A DNA stretch of 30,838 nucleotides from JBKHXU01 sp046565865 (lineage in GTDB: Bacteria > Pseudomonadota > Gammaproteobacteria > Acidiferrobacterales > Sulfurifustaceae): contig JBKHXU010000161.1 in the NCBI GenBank assembly GCA_046565865.1, forward strand, positions 1 to 30,838, written 5' to 3'. The position numbers were made by a program, and so were the translations under genes. How positions within the stretch are numbered: the stretch's first letter is position 1; the number at the start of each line of letters is the position of its first letter. The notes under the pieces are model-generated. The model had not been told where the DNA came from. It searched no databases and saw only the letters and a list, made by a program, of their open reading frames with translations. Shown here in pieces: positions 8,603-16,450 of this stretch.

Positions 8603-8632
8603 CCGACGTCAACTGATAACGCAGGGATTCGC

Positions 8633-9835
8633 ATGACTATACCAGTTACCTCCGATATCGCGCGCGCGCGTCGGGCGGCGTCCGTACTCGGCGTGGTGGC
8701 GCTGTTGCACGGCGGGCCGTCGGTCGCGGCACAGTGGATATTCGAGCCGTCGATCGATCTCGCGTCTTTCTATGACGACAACGTCGAACTGGCGGCCGGC
8801 CCGCATACGTCGAGCTCCGGCTACATTCTGACGCCGCGCTTCAACCTCAAGCGCAATACCGAGACCTCCGAGATGGATCTCGACGCCTACAGCGCCTTTA
8901 CCAGCTACCAACGCGGTGACATCGAGGACCGCAGCGAGACGGCCGCATCGTTGCGCGCGCGCAATCGCACGTCCGAGCGCGGTACCCTCGGCATCGATGG
9001 CGAGGTCCGGCGCGACACGCTGTTCGAGCGAGTGGTGCCGGGCCGCGGCGTGGGCGATTTGCGCGACGTTGATGTCGGTCTGTCGACCTCGACGGAGGTC
9101 CGGCGCGTCTACGTGGCTGCGAATCCCTACTTCGATTGGCTGCTCAGCGAACGCAGTTCCATGCGAGTCGGATATCGGCTGACCGATGTCGGCTTTCGCA
9201 ATGCCGACGGCACCGGTTTGATCGACTACAAAGAGCATATCGTCAGCGGTAGCTACACGCACCAGCTCACGGAGAAAAATAGCGCCTCGCTGGCCGCGAA
9301 TGCGATTCGCTATCGACCGCAGACCGGCGCCAGCGAGTCGGATACGGTGCAACTGCTGATGGGTATCAACCGCACGTTCAGCGAGACGTTGCGCGGTTCG
9401 TTCGCGATCGGCGGCAGCAAAACCGATCAAACCGAGGCCGGCGTTGAGGAAGGATCGAGTGGCGCAGTGATGCGCGCCGAGCTGCAACAGAAATCGGAGA
9501 TATCGCAACTCGACACCGTCCTCAGCCGCGACATCGCCCCGAGCGGCATTGGCCAAAGTCTGCGAACCGATCAGTTTCGCATTCGTTGGCTTCGCAAAAC
9601 TTCGCCGTTCGTTGATTTCGTCCTGGAAGGGCAGATGATTCGCACACGGGTACTCGAAGGTGTCGATCCGTCGATCGACCGTCGTTACGCCGAGATCGGC
9701 CCCAGTTTACGCTGGCATTGGTTGGAGCACTGGGCCATCAGCGCGGGCTATCGGTATCGCCGCCAGAAGTTCGATGTGGACGGCAATAGTGCTGACAGCA
9801 ATGCGGTGTTTTTGGGCGTAACTTACGCTTTATAA
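8633..9835 (+). CDS. Outer-membrane beta-barrel protein of the polysaccharide export module
   Basis: The protein has 400 residues. A signal peptide is followed by a probable cleavage site after SVAA, just before QWIFEPS. The remainder alternates polar and hydrophobic residues as in transmembrane beta-strands, with many YR and aromatic turns. It begins with a family-typical segment, FEPSIDLASFYDDNVEL, resembling beta-barrel porin 2-type proteins found beside OPX and PCP genes in XrtA/PEP-CTERM-type clusters. It ends in GVTYAL rather than with a terminal phenylalanine. It lies 30 bases after the export gene, with AGGGA before its ATG. A role as an outer-membrane conduit or assembly partner for the glycan is inferred from context. 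Confidence 0.8.
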   Translation: MTIPVTSDIARARRAASVLGVVALLHGGPSVAAQWIFEPSIDLASFYDDNVELAAGPHTSSSGYILTPRFNLKRNTETSEMDLDAYSAFTSYQRGDIEDRSETAASLRARNRTSERGTLGIDGEVRRDTLFERVVPGRGVGDLRDVDVGLSTSTEVRRVYVAANPYFDWLLSERSSMRVGYRLTDVGFRNADGTGLIDYKEHIVSGSYTHQLTEKNSASLAANAIRYRPQTGASESDTVQLLMGINRTFSETLRGSFAIGGSKTDQTEAGVEEGSSGAVMRAELQQKSEISQLDTVLSRDIAPSGIGQSLRTDQFRIRWLRKTSPFVDFVLEGQMIRTRVLEGVDPSIDRRYAEIGPSLRWHWLEHWAISAGYRYRRQKFDVDGNSADSNAVFLGVTYAL

Positions 9836-9857
9836 TTTTTGCGAGAGGCAGCGGAAC

Positions 9858-11447
9858 ATGGAACGTACCACCCACCTCAGCGATTATCTTGCGATTCTTA
9901 GGCGTCGCAAACGGCAGATCGTACGCACGGCGCTTGCGGTATTCGGTATCGCGGCGGCGCTGGCGTTGTTACTACCGTCGGTGTACCGATCGACCGCCAA
10001 ACTGCTCATCGAGCAGCAGGAGGTGCCGCCCGATCTCGTGCCGTCCACGGTCACCGGCTACGTCAGCCAACGCATGCGCGTCATCGAAACGCGCGTATTG
10101 ACGCCGGCGAACCTGGTCGGCATCGCGCAAAAGGCGGATCTCTACGCCAAGGAGCGCGCGGCCGGACAGGAGCGTGCGATTGCGAACAGCATGCGCAAAA
10201 ACATCAAGATCGAGACCGTCAGCGCCAACGTCACCGATCCCAAGAGCGGCGCGTCCAGCATGGCGACGATCGCGTTCAATGTGTCGTACGACGCGCGCTC
10301 ACCGGAAGTGGCACAGAAAGTCGCCGAGGAGCTTGCGGCGCTGTTCATCAACGAAAACCGGGCGGTCCGTACGCAGAAGGCCGAGCGCGCATCCGGCTTC
10401 CTGAGCGACGAAGAGGAAAAGCTGCGCGCGCACATTGACGACCTTGAGGCCAAGCTCGCGGCCTACAAGGAGAAGAACTCCGGCCGCCTTCCCGAGCTCA
10501 TGAACCTCAACATGCAGATGTTGGAGCGATCGCAAAAGGAATTGGAAGAGGCCGATCGTGCGATTTACAACCTGGAGGAGCGCAAGCTCCAGCTACAGTC
10601 GCAGCTCGGATTGGTCGAGCCGCACACGGGCAATAGCCCCGGCGGTCGGATGCGGGAAGTGCAGACAGAGTACCTGCGAGCGTCATCGATCTACTCGCCC
10701 GACCATCCGGACGTCATGCGCTTAAAGCGTGAACTCGACAACCTGCGTGTGCAAACCGGTATTTCCGGCGAGCGCGCGGCACTGGAGAGTCAATACAAGG
10801 CGGCCAAGGCCGATTTGGAGGCGGCGCGCGAAAGATACGCGCCCGATCATCCGGACGTCGTGAAGCTGCAAAAAACCGTTTCCGGTCTGGAGGGGCGTTT
10901 GGCGAAGGCGCCGGCCGGGCAGGGGGGTTTTTCCATACGGCCGGACAATCCGGCATACGTGGCGCTGCAGACGCAGCTCGATACGGTCGAGCTCAATCTC
11001 AAGGCGGCCAAGGAGCAGAAGGCACGCGCGGCGCAGAAGGTTGCCGAGTACGAAGATCGGGTGGTGCAGACCCCGCGCGTGGAGCAGGAGGGGCTCGCGC
11101 TGCAGCGCGAGTACGAAGGCGCGGTGAAGAAATACCGCGAATTGAAACAAAATCTGATGGGCGCCAATCTGGCGATGGAGCTGGAGCGCGACCAACGCGG
11201 CGAGCGCTATGCGTTGCTCGAACCGCCGGAACTGCCGGACGCGCCCGATCGCCCGAATCGAAAGGCGTTTCTGCTGCTCGGACTGGTGCTCGGAATCGGC
11301 AGTGGTATTGGCTATGCCAGCATCGCGGAATATATGGACCGCACGATTCGCGGCACGCAAGCGGTGACGGGTCTGCTGCGCGCGCCGCCATTGGCGGTGA
11401 TTCCATACATACCGAACGGAATTGATCCGCCGTATCGCAGTGCGTGA
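9858..11447 (+). CDS. Polysaccharide co-polymerase / chain-length determinant (Wzz-GumC type)
   Basis: Inner-membrane protein of 529 residues that sets glycan chain length and couples synthesis to export. A Wzz-type N terminus (LSDYLAILRRRKRQI) leads into membrane segment 1 (about 25-42). A long periplasmic coiled coil (about 180-460) follows, and a second membrane segment near 470-490 is followed by AEYMDRTIRG. The coiled coil contains two similar segments about 48 residues apart, YSPDHPDVMRLKREL (near 279) and YAPDHPDVVKLQKTV (near 328), which suggests an internal duplication. No cytoplasmic kinase domain is fused; a separate BY-kinase gene follows after 136 bases. This is the arrangement of XrtA-type EPS loci. 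Confidence 0.92.
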   Translation: MERTTHLSDYLAILRRRKRQIVRTALAVFGIAAALALLLPSVYRSTAKLLIEQQEVPPDLVPSTVTGYVSQRMRVIETRVLTPANLVGIAQKADLYAKERAAGQERAIANSMRKNIKIETVSANVTDPKSGASSMATIAFNVSYDARSPEVAQKVAEELAALFINENRAVRTQKAERASGFLSDEEEKLRAHIDDLEAKLAAYKEKNSGRLPELMNLNMQMLERSQKELEEADRAIYNLEERKLQLQSQLGLVEPHTGNSPGGRMREVQTEYLRASSIYSPDHPDVMRLKRELDNLRVQTGISGERAALESQYKAAKADLEAARERYAPDHPDVVKLQKTVSGLEGRLAKAPAGQGGFSIRPDNPAYVALQTQLDTVELNLKAAKEQKARAAQKVAEYEDRVVQTPRVEQEGLALQREYEGAVKKYRELKQNLMGANLAMELERDQRGERYALLEPPELPDAPDRPNRKAFLLLGLVLGIGSGIGYASIAEYMDRTIRGTQAVTGLLRAPPLAVIPYIPNGIDPPYRSA

Positions 11448-11518
11448 CGCGGTGTGTGTTGGCAGCAACAACGCGTCGGGAATTAAGCAAAAACCCGTAT
11501 GCCGAGTCGATAACCTGG

Positions 11519-11528
11519 GTGTTATAGT
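11519..11528 (+). promoter_or_regulatory. Extended -10 promoter candidate for the kinase-ATPase genes
   Basis: TG-T-TATAGT forms an extended -10 element (TATAGT at 11523-11528) in the 136-base gap before the BY-kinase gene. No good -35 box lies 16-18 bases upstream, which extended -10 promoters tolerate. The predicted start near 11535 gives a leader of about 50 nt containing the GGA hairpin at 11551-11565. Confidence 0.4.
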
Positions 11529-11550
11529 CCCCGACACGGTGAATGAACGT

Positions 11551-11570
11551 CGCTCAGGATGAGCGAAGGA
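11551..11570 (+). promoter_or_regulatory. Possible CsrA-binding hairpin in the kinase leader
   Basis: CGCTC (11551-11555) pairs perfectly with GAGCG (11561-11565) around the loop AGGAT. This exposes CAGGATG, the core of the CsrA/RsmA recognition sequence. A second GGA lies in the purine-rich AAGGA (11566-11570), which is probably the ribosome-binding site although 13 bases from the ATG. Paired GGA sites, one in a loop and one at the ribosome-binding site, are the usual form of CsrA-repressed leaders. Confidence 0.4.
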
Positions 11571-11583
11571 AAAAGTAAGCGCC

Positions 11584-12354
11584 ATGGACTCAATAACGAA
11601 AGCGCTGCAAAAAGCGCGGCAGGACCGCCAGGGTGTAGGGGTGCAGCGGCGTGCGCTGGTGCCGGCGGAGATCGCGTACACACACACCCGTACCGTAAGT
11701 CTCTATCCCGGCTGGTTGCGCCAGAACCGTATCATCACCGGCGATACGCGCGACGATTATGCCAAGGCATATAAGGTGCTGCGTACGCAAGTGTCGCAGC
11801 GCATGCGCAGCCAAGGCTGGCGCACGCTCGCGGTCACGAGCCCGGGGCCGCGCGAAGGAAAAACCGTAACCGCGATCAATCTTGCGATCAGCCTCGCGCT
11901 CGAAGCGACGCACACGGTGCTGCTGGTCGATGCCGATCTGCACCAACCGAGCGTGCACACCTATCTCGGTTTTGATGTCGAGTTTGGCCTGCGCGATTAC
12001 TTACAGGAAGCGATTCCCATCGAAGACATCCTGGTCCATCCCGAGATTCGGCGGCTGGTGGTGCTGCCGGGTGGGGCGCCGCTGACCAATTCGTCCGAGA
12101 TGCTGTCGTCGCCGATGATGTTGCGCTTGGTGCAGGAGCTAAAGCGGCGCTACCCATCGCGGCTGGTGATTTTCGACCTGCCGCCGGTGCTTACGTCCGA
12201 CGACGTGCTGGCGTTCGCGCCGTATCTCGATTGCGCGTTGCTCGTGGTGGAAGAAGGTAAGACGCAGCGCGAGGAGGCAACGCGCGCGGCGGAGCTGTTG
12301 CAGGCGGCGAATCAGAACCTCATCGGCACGGTATTAAATCGGGCGATGCAATAG
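11584..12354 (+). CDS. BY-kinase: bacterial tyrosine autokinase (CpsD/CapB type)
   Basis: Cytoplasmic P-loop tyrosine kinase of 256 residues that would act with the preceding chain-length protein to control polymerisation and export. It shows a Walker A-like SPGPREGKT (86-94), Walker A' VLLVDAD (112-118) and Walker B VIFDLPP (about 193-199). The N-terminal MDSITKALQKAR resembles the start of XrtA-associated autokinases. The C terminus ends at NLIGTVLNRAMQ and lacks the tyrosine-rich tail of classical Wzc/CapB kinases, so autophosphorylation may use other sites. An overlapping ATG at 11559 opens a different frame and is rejected. The leader has an extended -10 element and a GGA hairpin. Confidence 0.9.
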   Translation: MDSITKALQKARQDRQGVGVQRRALVPAEIAYTHTRTVSLYPGWLRQNRIITGDTRDDYAKAYKVLRTQVSQRMRSQGWRTLAVTSPGPREGKTVTAINLAISLALEATHTVLLVDADLHQPSVHTYLGFDVEFGLRDYLQEAIPIEDILVHPEIRRLVVLPGGAPLTNSSEMLSSPMMLRLVQELKRRYPSRLVIFDLPPVLTSDDVLAFAPYLDCALLVVEEGKTQREEATRAAELLQAANQNLIGTVLNRAMQ

Positions 12355-12381
12355 CGCGGGAACCGCGCAAGGTAAGGCAGC

Positions 12382-13275
12382 GTGTACGAGTCATTCTACG
12401 GACTAGACGAAAAACCGTTTTCGCTCCTCCCGGATCCCGGGTTTCTATACTTGAGCGAAAAACACCGGATGGCGCTGACCATGCTGCAGTACGGTGTCAT
12501 GAATCAGGCCGGCTTCACCGTGATCACCGGCGAGATTGGTTCCGGTAAGACCACGTTGATTCGCAAGCTCCTGGAAGAAATCGTCGACGAGGTGACGGTT
12601 GGCCTGGTATCGAATACTCATCGAAACTTCGGCGAGCTGCTGCAATGGGTGTTGTTGGCGTTCGGGCTGGAATACCGGGACAAGAAAAAGGTCGAGCTGT
12701 ACCACACCCTCGCCGAGTTCATCATTCGCGAGTACAGCCAGGGCCGCAATACCGTGCTCATCATCGACGAGGCGCAGAATCTGAGTCCGGAAGCGCTGGA
12801 AGAGCTGCGCATGCTGTCGAATATCAACGCCGACAAGGACCAGGTGTTGCAGCTCATTCTCGTCGGCCAACCGGGGTTGCGCGATATTTTGCGCTTGCCG
12901 GAGCTGTGTCAGTTCGCGCAGCGCATCGCTGTCGATTACAACCTCAAGCCGCTGAGTCTGGAAGAGACATGGCTGTACATGCGTCACCGCGTCAGCACCG
13001 CCGGGGGTGATCCGAATCTGTTCGACACCAAGGCGTGCGCGGCGGTGTATTACTACACAGGCGGCACGCCGCGACTGATTAACATTTTGTGCGACACCGC
13101 GCTGGTGTACGGCTTCGCGGAACAGAAGCGGCGCATCGGCCCCGATCTGATATGCCAGGTAGCGCGCGACAAGAGCAAGGGCGGCATCTTCCCGCTGCGC
13201 GAGGAACGCCAAGTGGCGCCGGAGGCAGGCGTGATCCGCGAGCTCAACACCAATCGAAATGCGCCAGGGCCGTAA
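12382..13275 (+). CDS. ExeA/GspA-like AAA ATPase associated with polysaccharide export
   Basis: AAA-family ATPase of 297 residues, like the XrtA-system-associated ATPases that follow the tyrosine kinase in EPS loci. The N terminus MYESFYGLDEKPFSLLPDPGF is characteristic. Walker A is GEIGSGKTT (50-58), Walker B is VLIIDEAQN (about 126-134), and RMLSNINADKDQVLQLILVGQPG carries the sensor-type region. The lid domain includes GGTPRLINILCD. Translation starts at GTG 12382, 27 bases after the kinase stop, with AAGG upstream. No C-terminal peptidoglycan-binding domain is present. The molecular role of this ATPase in polysaccharide loci is not established. Confidence 0.88.
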   Translation: MYESFYGLDEKPFSLLPDPGFLYLSEKHRMALTMLQYGVMNQAGFTVITGEIGSGKTTLIRKLLEEIVDEVTVGLVSNTHRNFGELLQWVLLAFGLEYRDKKKVELYHTLAEFIIREYSQGRNTVLIIDEAQNLSPEALEELRMLSNINADKDQVLQLILVGQPGLRDILRLPELCQFAQRIAVDYNLKPLSLEETWLYMRHRVSTAGGDPNLFDTKACAAVYYYTGGTPRLINILCDTALVYGFAEQKRRIGPDLICQVARDKSKGGIFPLREERQVAPEAGVIRELNTNRNAPGP

Positions 13276-13318
13276 GCCACGGGCGGAAACATAGCGATGC
13301 AGGAAGCGCCGCGTAAGT

Positions 13319-13346
13319 TTGGCGCCGACGTCCGTTCCGGCATAGA
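13319..13346 (+). promoter_or_regulatory. Promoter candidate before the CDP-sugar operon
   Basis: TTGGCG (13319-13324) and CATAGA (13341-13346) are spaced by 16 bases in the 100-base gap between the ATPase gene and the cytidylyltransferase gene. Transcription would start near 13353, about 23 bases before the ATG at 13376. Matches to consensus are moderate, and the large operon that follows may equally be read from upstream. Confidence 0.35.
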
Positions 13347-13375
13347 TCGTCCAGGGAAGAAGCAGGTACAACACA

Positions 13376-14149
13376 ATGAAGGCAGTCATCCTCGCGGGTG
13401 GTTTCGGTACACGTATCAGCGAAGAGAGCGGCGTGCGGCCAAAGCCGATGGTCGAAATCGGCGGCAAACCGATCCTTTGGCACATCCTCAAAATTTACTC
13501 GACCTACGGCATAAACGATTTCGTCATCTGTCTCGGGTACAAGGGCCACGTCATCAAGGACTACTTCGCGAGCTACTACCTGCATACCGCCAACGTTACG
13601 TTCGACATGCAGCGCAACCAAATGCAGGTGCACAAAAACGGCGCCGAGCCGTGGCGGGTGACGCTGGTCGATACCGGTGAAAACACCATGACCGGCGGGC
13701 GGTTGAAGCGGGTGCGCGAGTACTTGGACAACGAGACGTTCTGCATGACCTATGGCGACGGCGTCAGCAACGTCAATATCAGCGAGGTGGTCCGCTTTCA
13801 TTGGGCGGAAAAGGCGCTGTGCACTTTGACGGCGGCGCAGCCGCCGGGCCGCTTTGGCGCGTTCAGCTTGCAGCAGGGCGCGAACAAGATCGCCACCTTC
13901 AAGGAAAAGCCGGACGGCGATGGCGCCTGGGTCAACAGCGGATTTTTCGTGCTCGAACCGGGCGTGTTCGATTACATCGAGGGCGACGCGACGGTGTGGG
14001 AACACGGACCGCTCGAGCACCTGGCGCGCGACGGCAAGCTCGCCGCCTACCGGCATACCGGCTTCTGGCAGCCGATGGATTCGTTGCGCGATAAGAATGT
14101 GCTCGAAAATTTCTGGTCGAGCGGCGCGCCGCCGTGGAGGATGTGGTAG
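13376..14149 (+). CDS. rfbF: Glucose-1-phosphate cytidylyltransferase
   Basis: Cytoplasmic nucleotidyltransferase of 257 residues, full length for RfbF. It makes CDP-glucose from CTP and glucose-1-phosphate, the entry step to CDP-linked deoxysugars. The signature AVILAGGFGTRISEESGVRPKPM opens the protein, followed by GYKGHVIKDYF, the metal-binding TYGDGVSNV and FKEKPDGDGAWVNSGFFV, all closely family-like. The usual next gene, a CDP-glucose 4,6-dehydratase (rfbG), is absent; an FAD oxidase gene follows instead, overlapping by one base (TAGTG). This gene heads a tightly packed operon running to at least 22700. Confidence 0.96.
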   Translation: MKAVILAGGFGTRISEESGVRPKPMVEIGGKPILWHILKIYSTYGINDFVICLGYKGHVIKDYFASYYLHTANVTFDMQRNQMQVHKNGAEPWRVTLVDTGENTMTGGRLKRVREYLDNETFCMTYGDGVSNVNISEVVRFHWAEKALCTLTAAQPPGRFGAFSLQQGANKIATFKEKPDGDGAWVNSGFFVLEPGVFDYIEGDATVWEHGPLEHLARDGKLAAYRHTGFWQPMDSLRDKNVLENFWSSGAPPWRMW

Positions 14150-15366
14150 TGCGTTACGACTTTCTCGTCATCGGCGGTGGCGTCATCGGCCTTAGCGTCG
14201 CACGCGAATTGAAGCGCCGGTATCGCGACTGCGGCGTCGGTCTGATCGAAAAGGAGCCGGCGTGCGCGCTGCACGCGAGCGGGCGCAACAGCGGTGTGCT
14301 GCACGCAGGTTTTTACTACACCGCCGACAGTCTGAAGGCACGCTTCACGCGCGACGGCAACCGCGAGCTCACCGCCTATTGCGAGGCGCGCGCGATACCG
14401 CTCAATCGCTGCGGCAAACTGGTAGTGGCGCAAAACGCCGGCGAACTGCCGGCGTTGGACGAGCTGCTGCGGCGCGGCCGCGCCAACGGCGTGCCGCTCG
14501 AATCCCTCTCTGCCGACGATGCCCGTCGCATCGAGCCGCGCGCGCGGACCTACGAACGCGCTCTGTATTCGCCGACGACGTCGTCGGTCGACCCGGTGCG
14601 CGTGGTGCAGGCGCTGGAGCAGGATGCGCGCGCTGACGGCGTGCGCATTCACCATGGCGTGTGCTATGTCGGAGCGCGGCCGGACCGGGTGCTGACATCC
14701 ACCGGCGAGATACGTGCAGGCTATGTCGTCAACGCCGCCGGGCTGTACGCGGATCACATCGCGCGTGACTACGGCTTCGGCCGGCGCTATCGCATTCTGC
14801 CGTTCAAAGGACTGTATCTTTATTCGGACGAGGCGCCGGGGGCATTGCGCACGCATATCTATCCGGTGCCGGACTTGCGCAATCCGTTTCTCGGCGTGCA
14901 CTTCACGCTGACCGTAGACGGTCACGTCAAGATCGGTCCAACCGCGATCCCGGCGCTGTGGCGCGAGCAATATCGCGGTCCGGAGAATTTTCGCTTGAGC
15001 GAATTCCTCGACATCGCCTGGCGCCAGATGAGTCTCGTGATGCGCTCGGGATTTTCGTTCACGCGCCTCGCGATCGAAGAGCTGTCGAAGGCCTCGCGCG
15101 CGCGGATGGTGGCGCGCGCCGCGGCGCTGGCGGACGGCGTCAAGCTCGAGCACTATCGGCGCTGGGGCCGACCCGGGATACGCGCGCAACTCGCCGACAT
15201 CGCGCAGCGGCGGCTGGTCATGGATTTCGTATGCGAAGGCGACGCGCGGTCGCTGCACGTGTTGAACGCGGTCTCGCCCGGGTTCACCTGCAGCCTGCCG
15301 TTCGCTCGCTACGTATGCGATTTGATCGATACCAACGTTAAGGAAGACATTAGGGGAGCAGCATGA
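14149..15366 (+). CDS. LhgO-like FAD-dependent oxidoreductase (DAO family)
   Basis: FAD enzyme of 405 residues, related to L-2-hydroxyglutarate dehydrogenase/oxidase. The dinucleotide-binding motif VIGGGVIGLSVA lies at about 7-18 and is followed by LIEKEP. The stretch ASGRNSGVLHAGFYY then SLKA matches the LhgO flavin/substrate region, and the C-terminal part has GRPGIRAQL. The start at GTG 14149 is chosen because GGAGG (14136-14140) stands eight bases upstream; GTG codons at 14134 and 14143 are alternatives. The stop overlaps the next ATG as ATGA. Within a sugar operon it may oxidise a sugar or 2-hydroxyacid intermediate instead of 2-hydroxyglutarate; this is inference. Confidence 0.87.
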   Translation: MRYDFLVIGGGVIGLSVARELKRRYRDCGVGLIEKEPACALHASGRNSGVLHAGFYYTADSLKARFTRDGNRELTAYCEARAIPLNRCGKLVVAQNAGELPALDELLRRGRANGVPLESLSADDARRIEPRARTYERALYSPTTSSVDPVRVVQALEQDARADGVRIHHGVCYVGARPDRVLTSTGEIRAGYVVNAAGLYADHIARDYGFGRRYRILPFKGLYLYSDEAPGALRTHIYPVPDLRNPFLGVHFTLTVDGHVKIGPTAIPALWREQYRGPENFRLSEFLDIAWRQMSLVMRSGFSFTRLAIEELSKASRARMVARAAALADGVKLEHYRRWGRPGIRAQLADIAQRRLVMDFVCEGDARSLHVLNAVSPGFTCSLPFARYVCDLIDTNVKEDIRGAA

Positions 15367-16439
15367 AGATTCTCGTTACCGGCAACATGGGCTACATCGG
15401 TCCGTGTCTCACCGATCAATTGCGTTCCGCTTATCCCGAGGCGCAGCTCATCGGTTTCGACATGGGTTACTTCGCACATTGTCTGACTACGACCGACGGT
15501 CTGCCGGAGCGCCGGCTGGACGTGCAGTGGTTCGGCGACGTGCGCGCAATACCGGATCGGGTGTTGGAGGGCGTCGATACCGTCATCCATCTGGCGGCGA
15601 TCTCGAACGATCCGATGGGCAGTAATTTCGAGCAGGTGACACACGAGGTGAACTTTGTCGCCAGCGTCAATCTCGCGCGGCGCGCCAAGGCCGCCGGCGT
15701 CAGCCGATTCGTGTTCGCATCGAGCTGCAGCATGTACGGCACGGCCTACGGCGATGCGCGGCGCGAGGGCGATCCGCTCAATCCGCTCACCGCCTATGCG
15801 CGGTCCAAGGTGCACACCGAGCAGTCGTTGGCCGGGCTGGCCAGCGACGGCTTTGTGGTCACGGCGCTGCGGTTCGCCACCGCATGCGGCATGAGCGAAC
15901 GGCTGCGGCTGGATCTCGTGCTCAACGATTTCGTCGCCGGTGCCATTGCCAACAAGGAGATTTCGATCTTGAGCGACGGCACGCCATGGCGGCCGCTGAT
16001 CCATATCAAGGACATGGCGCGTGCCATCGAATGGGCCACGCGTCGCGAGCCGACCCAGGGCGGTGCGTTTCTTGCGGTCAATGCCGGATCGAACGAGTGG
16101 AACTACCAAGTGCTGCAGCTGGCCGAGGCGTGCGCCCGCGCGCTGCCGGGTGTGCGCGTCAGCATCAACAAGAACGCCCAACCGGACAAGCGTTCGTATC
16201 GCGTCGACTTCGATTTGTACCGGCGTCTCGCGCCGCGCCATCAGCCGCAGGTCGACCTGGCGGATGCGGTGCGCGGGCTCAAGGATGGTCTGGCGCAGCT
16301 CGGTTTCAACGATACCGATTTCCGCAACTCGCGCCTGATTCGTCTAAAGATGTTGGCGGAGCTTCGCGCCCGCGGCCTGCTCTCCGAGTCATTGCGGTGG
16401 ACCGCCGGCGACAACTGGCCCGCGGTCGCGAACGGCTAA
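15363..16439 (+). CDS. SDR-family nucleotide-sugar epimerase/dehydrogenase
   Basis: Extended short-chain dehydrogenase/reductase of 358 residues. The NAD(P)-binding motif is TGNMGYIG (6-13), a variant of GxxGxxG. The catalytic serine region is SSCSMYG (120-126), and the Tyr-x3-Lys pair is YARSK (Tyr145, Lys149). The DE pair of sugar-nucleotide 4,6-dehydratases (TDEVYG) is missing, so it is more likely an epimerase, reductase or dehydrogenase than the absent CDP-glucose 4,6-dehydratase. It starts at ATG 15363 inside the stop of the oxidase gene, and the methyltransferase gene begins 11 bases after it. The substrate is unknown; a CDP-linked sugar is likely from context. Confidence 0.88.
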   Translation: MKILVTGNMGYIGPCLTDQLRSAYPEAQLIGFDMGYFAHCLTTTDGLPERRLDVQWFGDVRAIPDRVLEGVDTVIHLAAISNDPMGSNFEQVTHEVNFVASVNLARRAKAAGVSRFVFASSCSMYGTAYGDARREGDPLNPLTAYARSKVHTEQSLAGLASDGFVVTALRFATACGMSERLRLDLVLNDFVAGAIANKEISILSDGTPWRPLIHIKDMARAIEWATRREPTQGGAFLAVNAGSNEWNYQVLQLAEACARALPGVRVSINKNAQPDKRSYRVDFDLYRRLAPRHQPQVDLADAVRGLKDGLAQLGFNDTDFRNSRLIRLKMLAELRARGLLSESLRWTAGDNWPAVANG

Positions 16440-16450
16440 GGGGGGCGACC

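Noticed and set aside
8609..9556. Minus-strand open frame of 315 codons antisense to the beta-barrel gene
   Set aside because: The composition is biased and no motif is seen; the plus strand has a signal peptide and strand periodicity in the proper operon position.
12445..13491. Minus-strand open frame of 348 codons antisense to the AAA ATPase
   Set aside because: It is a shadow of the ExeA-like gene, and its extension crosses an intergenic gap into rfbF without any domain.
14047..15258. Minus-strand open frame of 403 codons antisense to the FAD oxidase
   Set aside because: It mirrors the codon pattern of a clear DAO-family gene on the plus strand, is Arg/His/Ala-rich with no recognisable domain, and is typical of high-GC shadow frames.
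15363..16439. First SDR as the missing CDP-glucose 4,6-dehydratase
   Set aside because: The catalytic segment reads SSCSMYG without the Asp-Glu pair, and the sequence does not resemble RfbG.
15884..16450. Upstream extension of the C-methyltransferase frame
   Set aside because: It lies wholly within the preceding SDR gene in another frame. The zinc-binding N terminus of the family starts exactly at ATG 16451.
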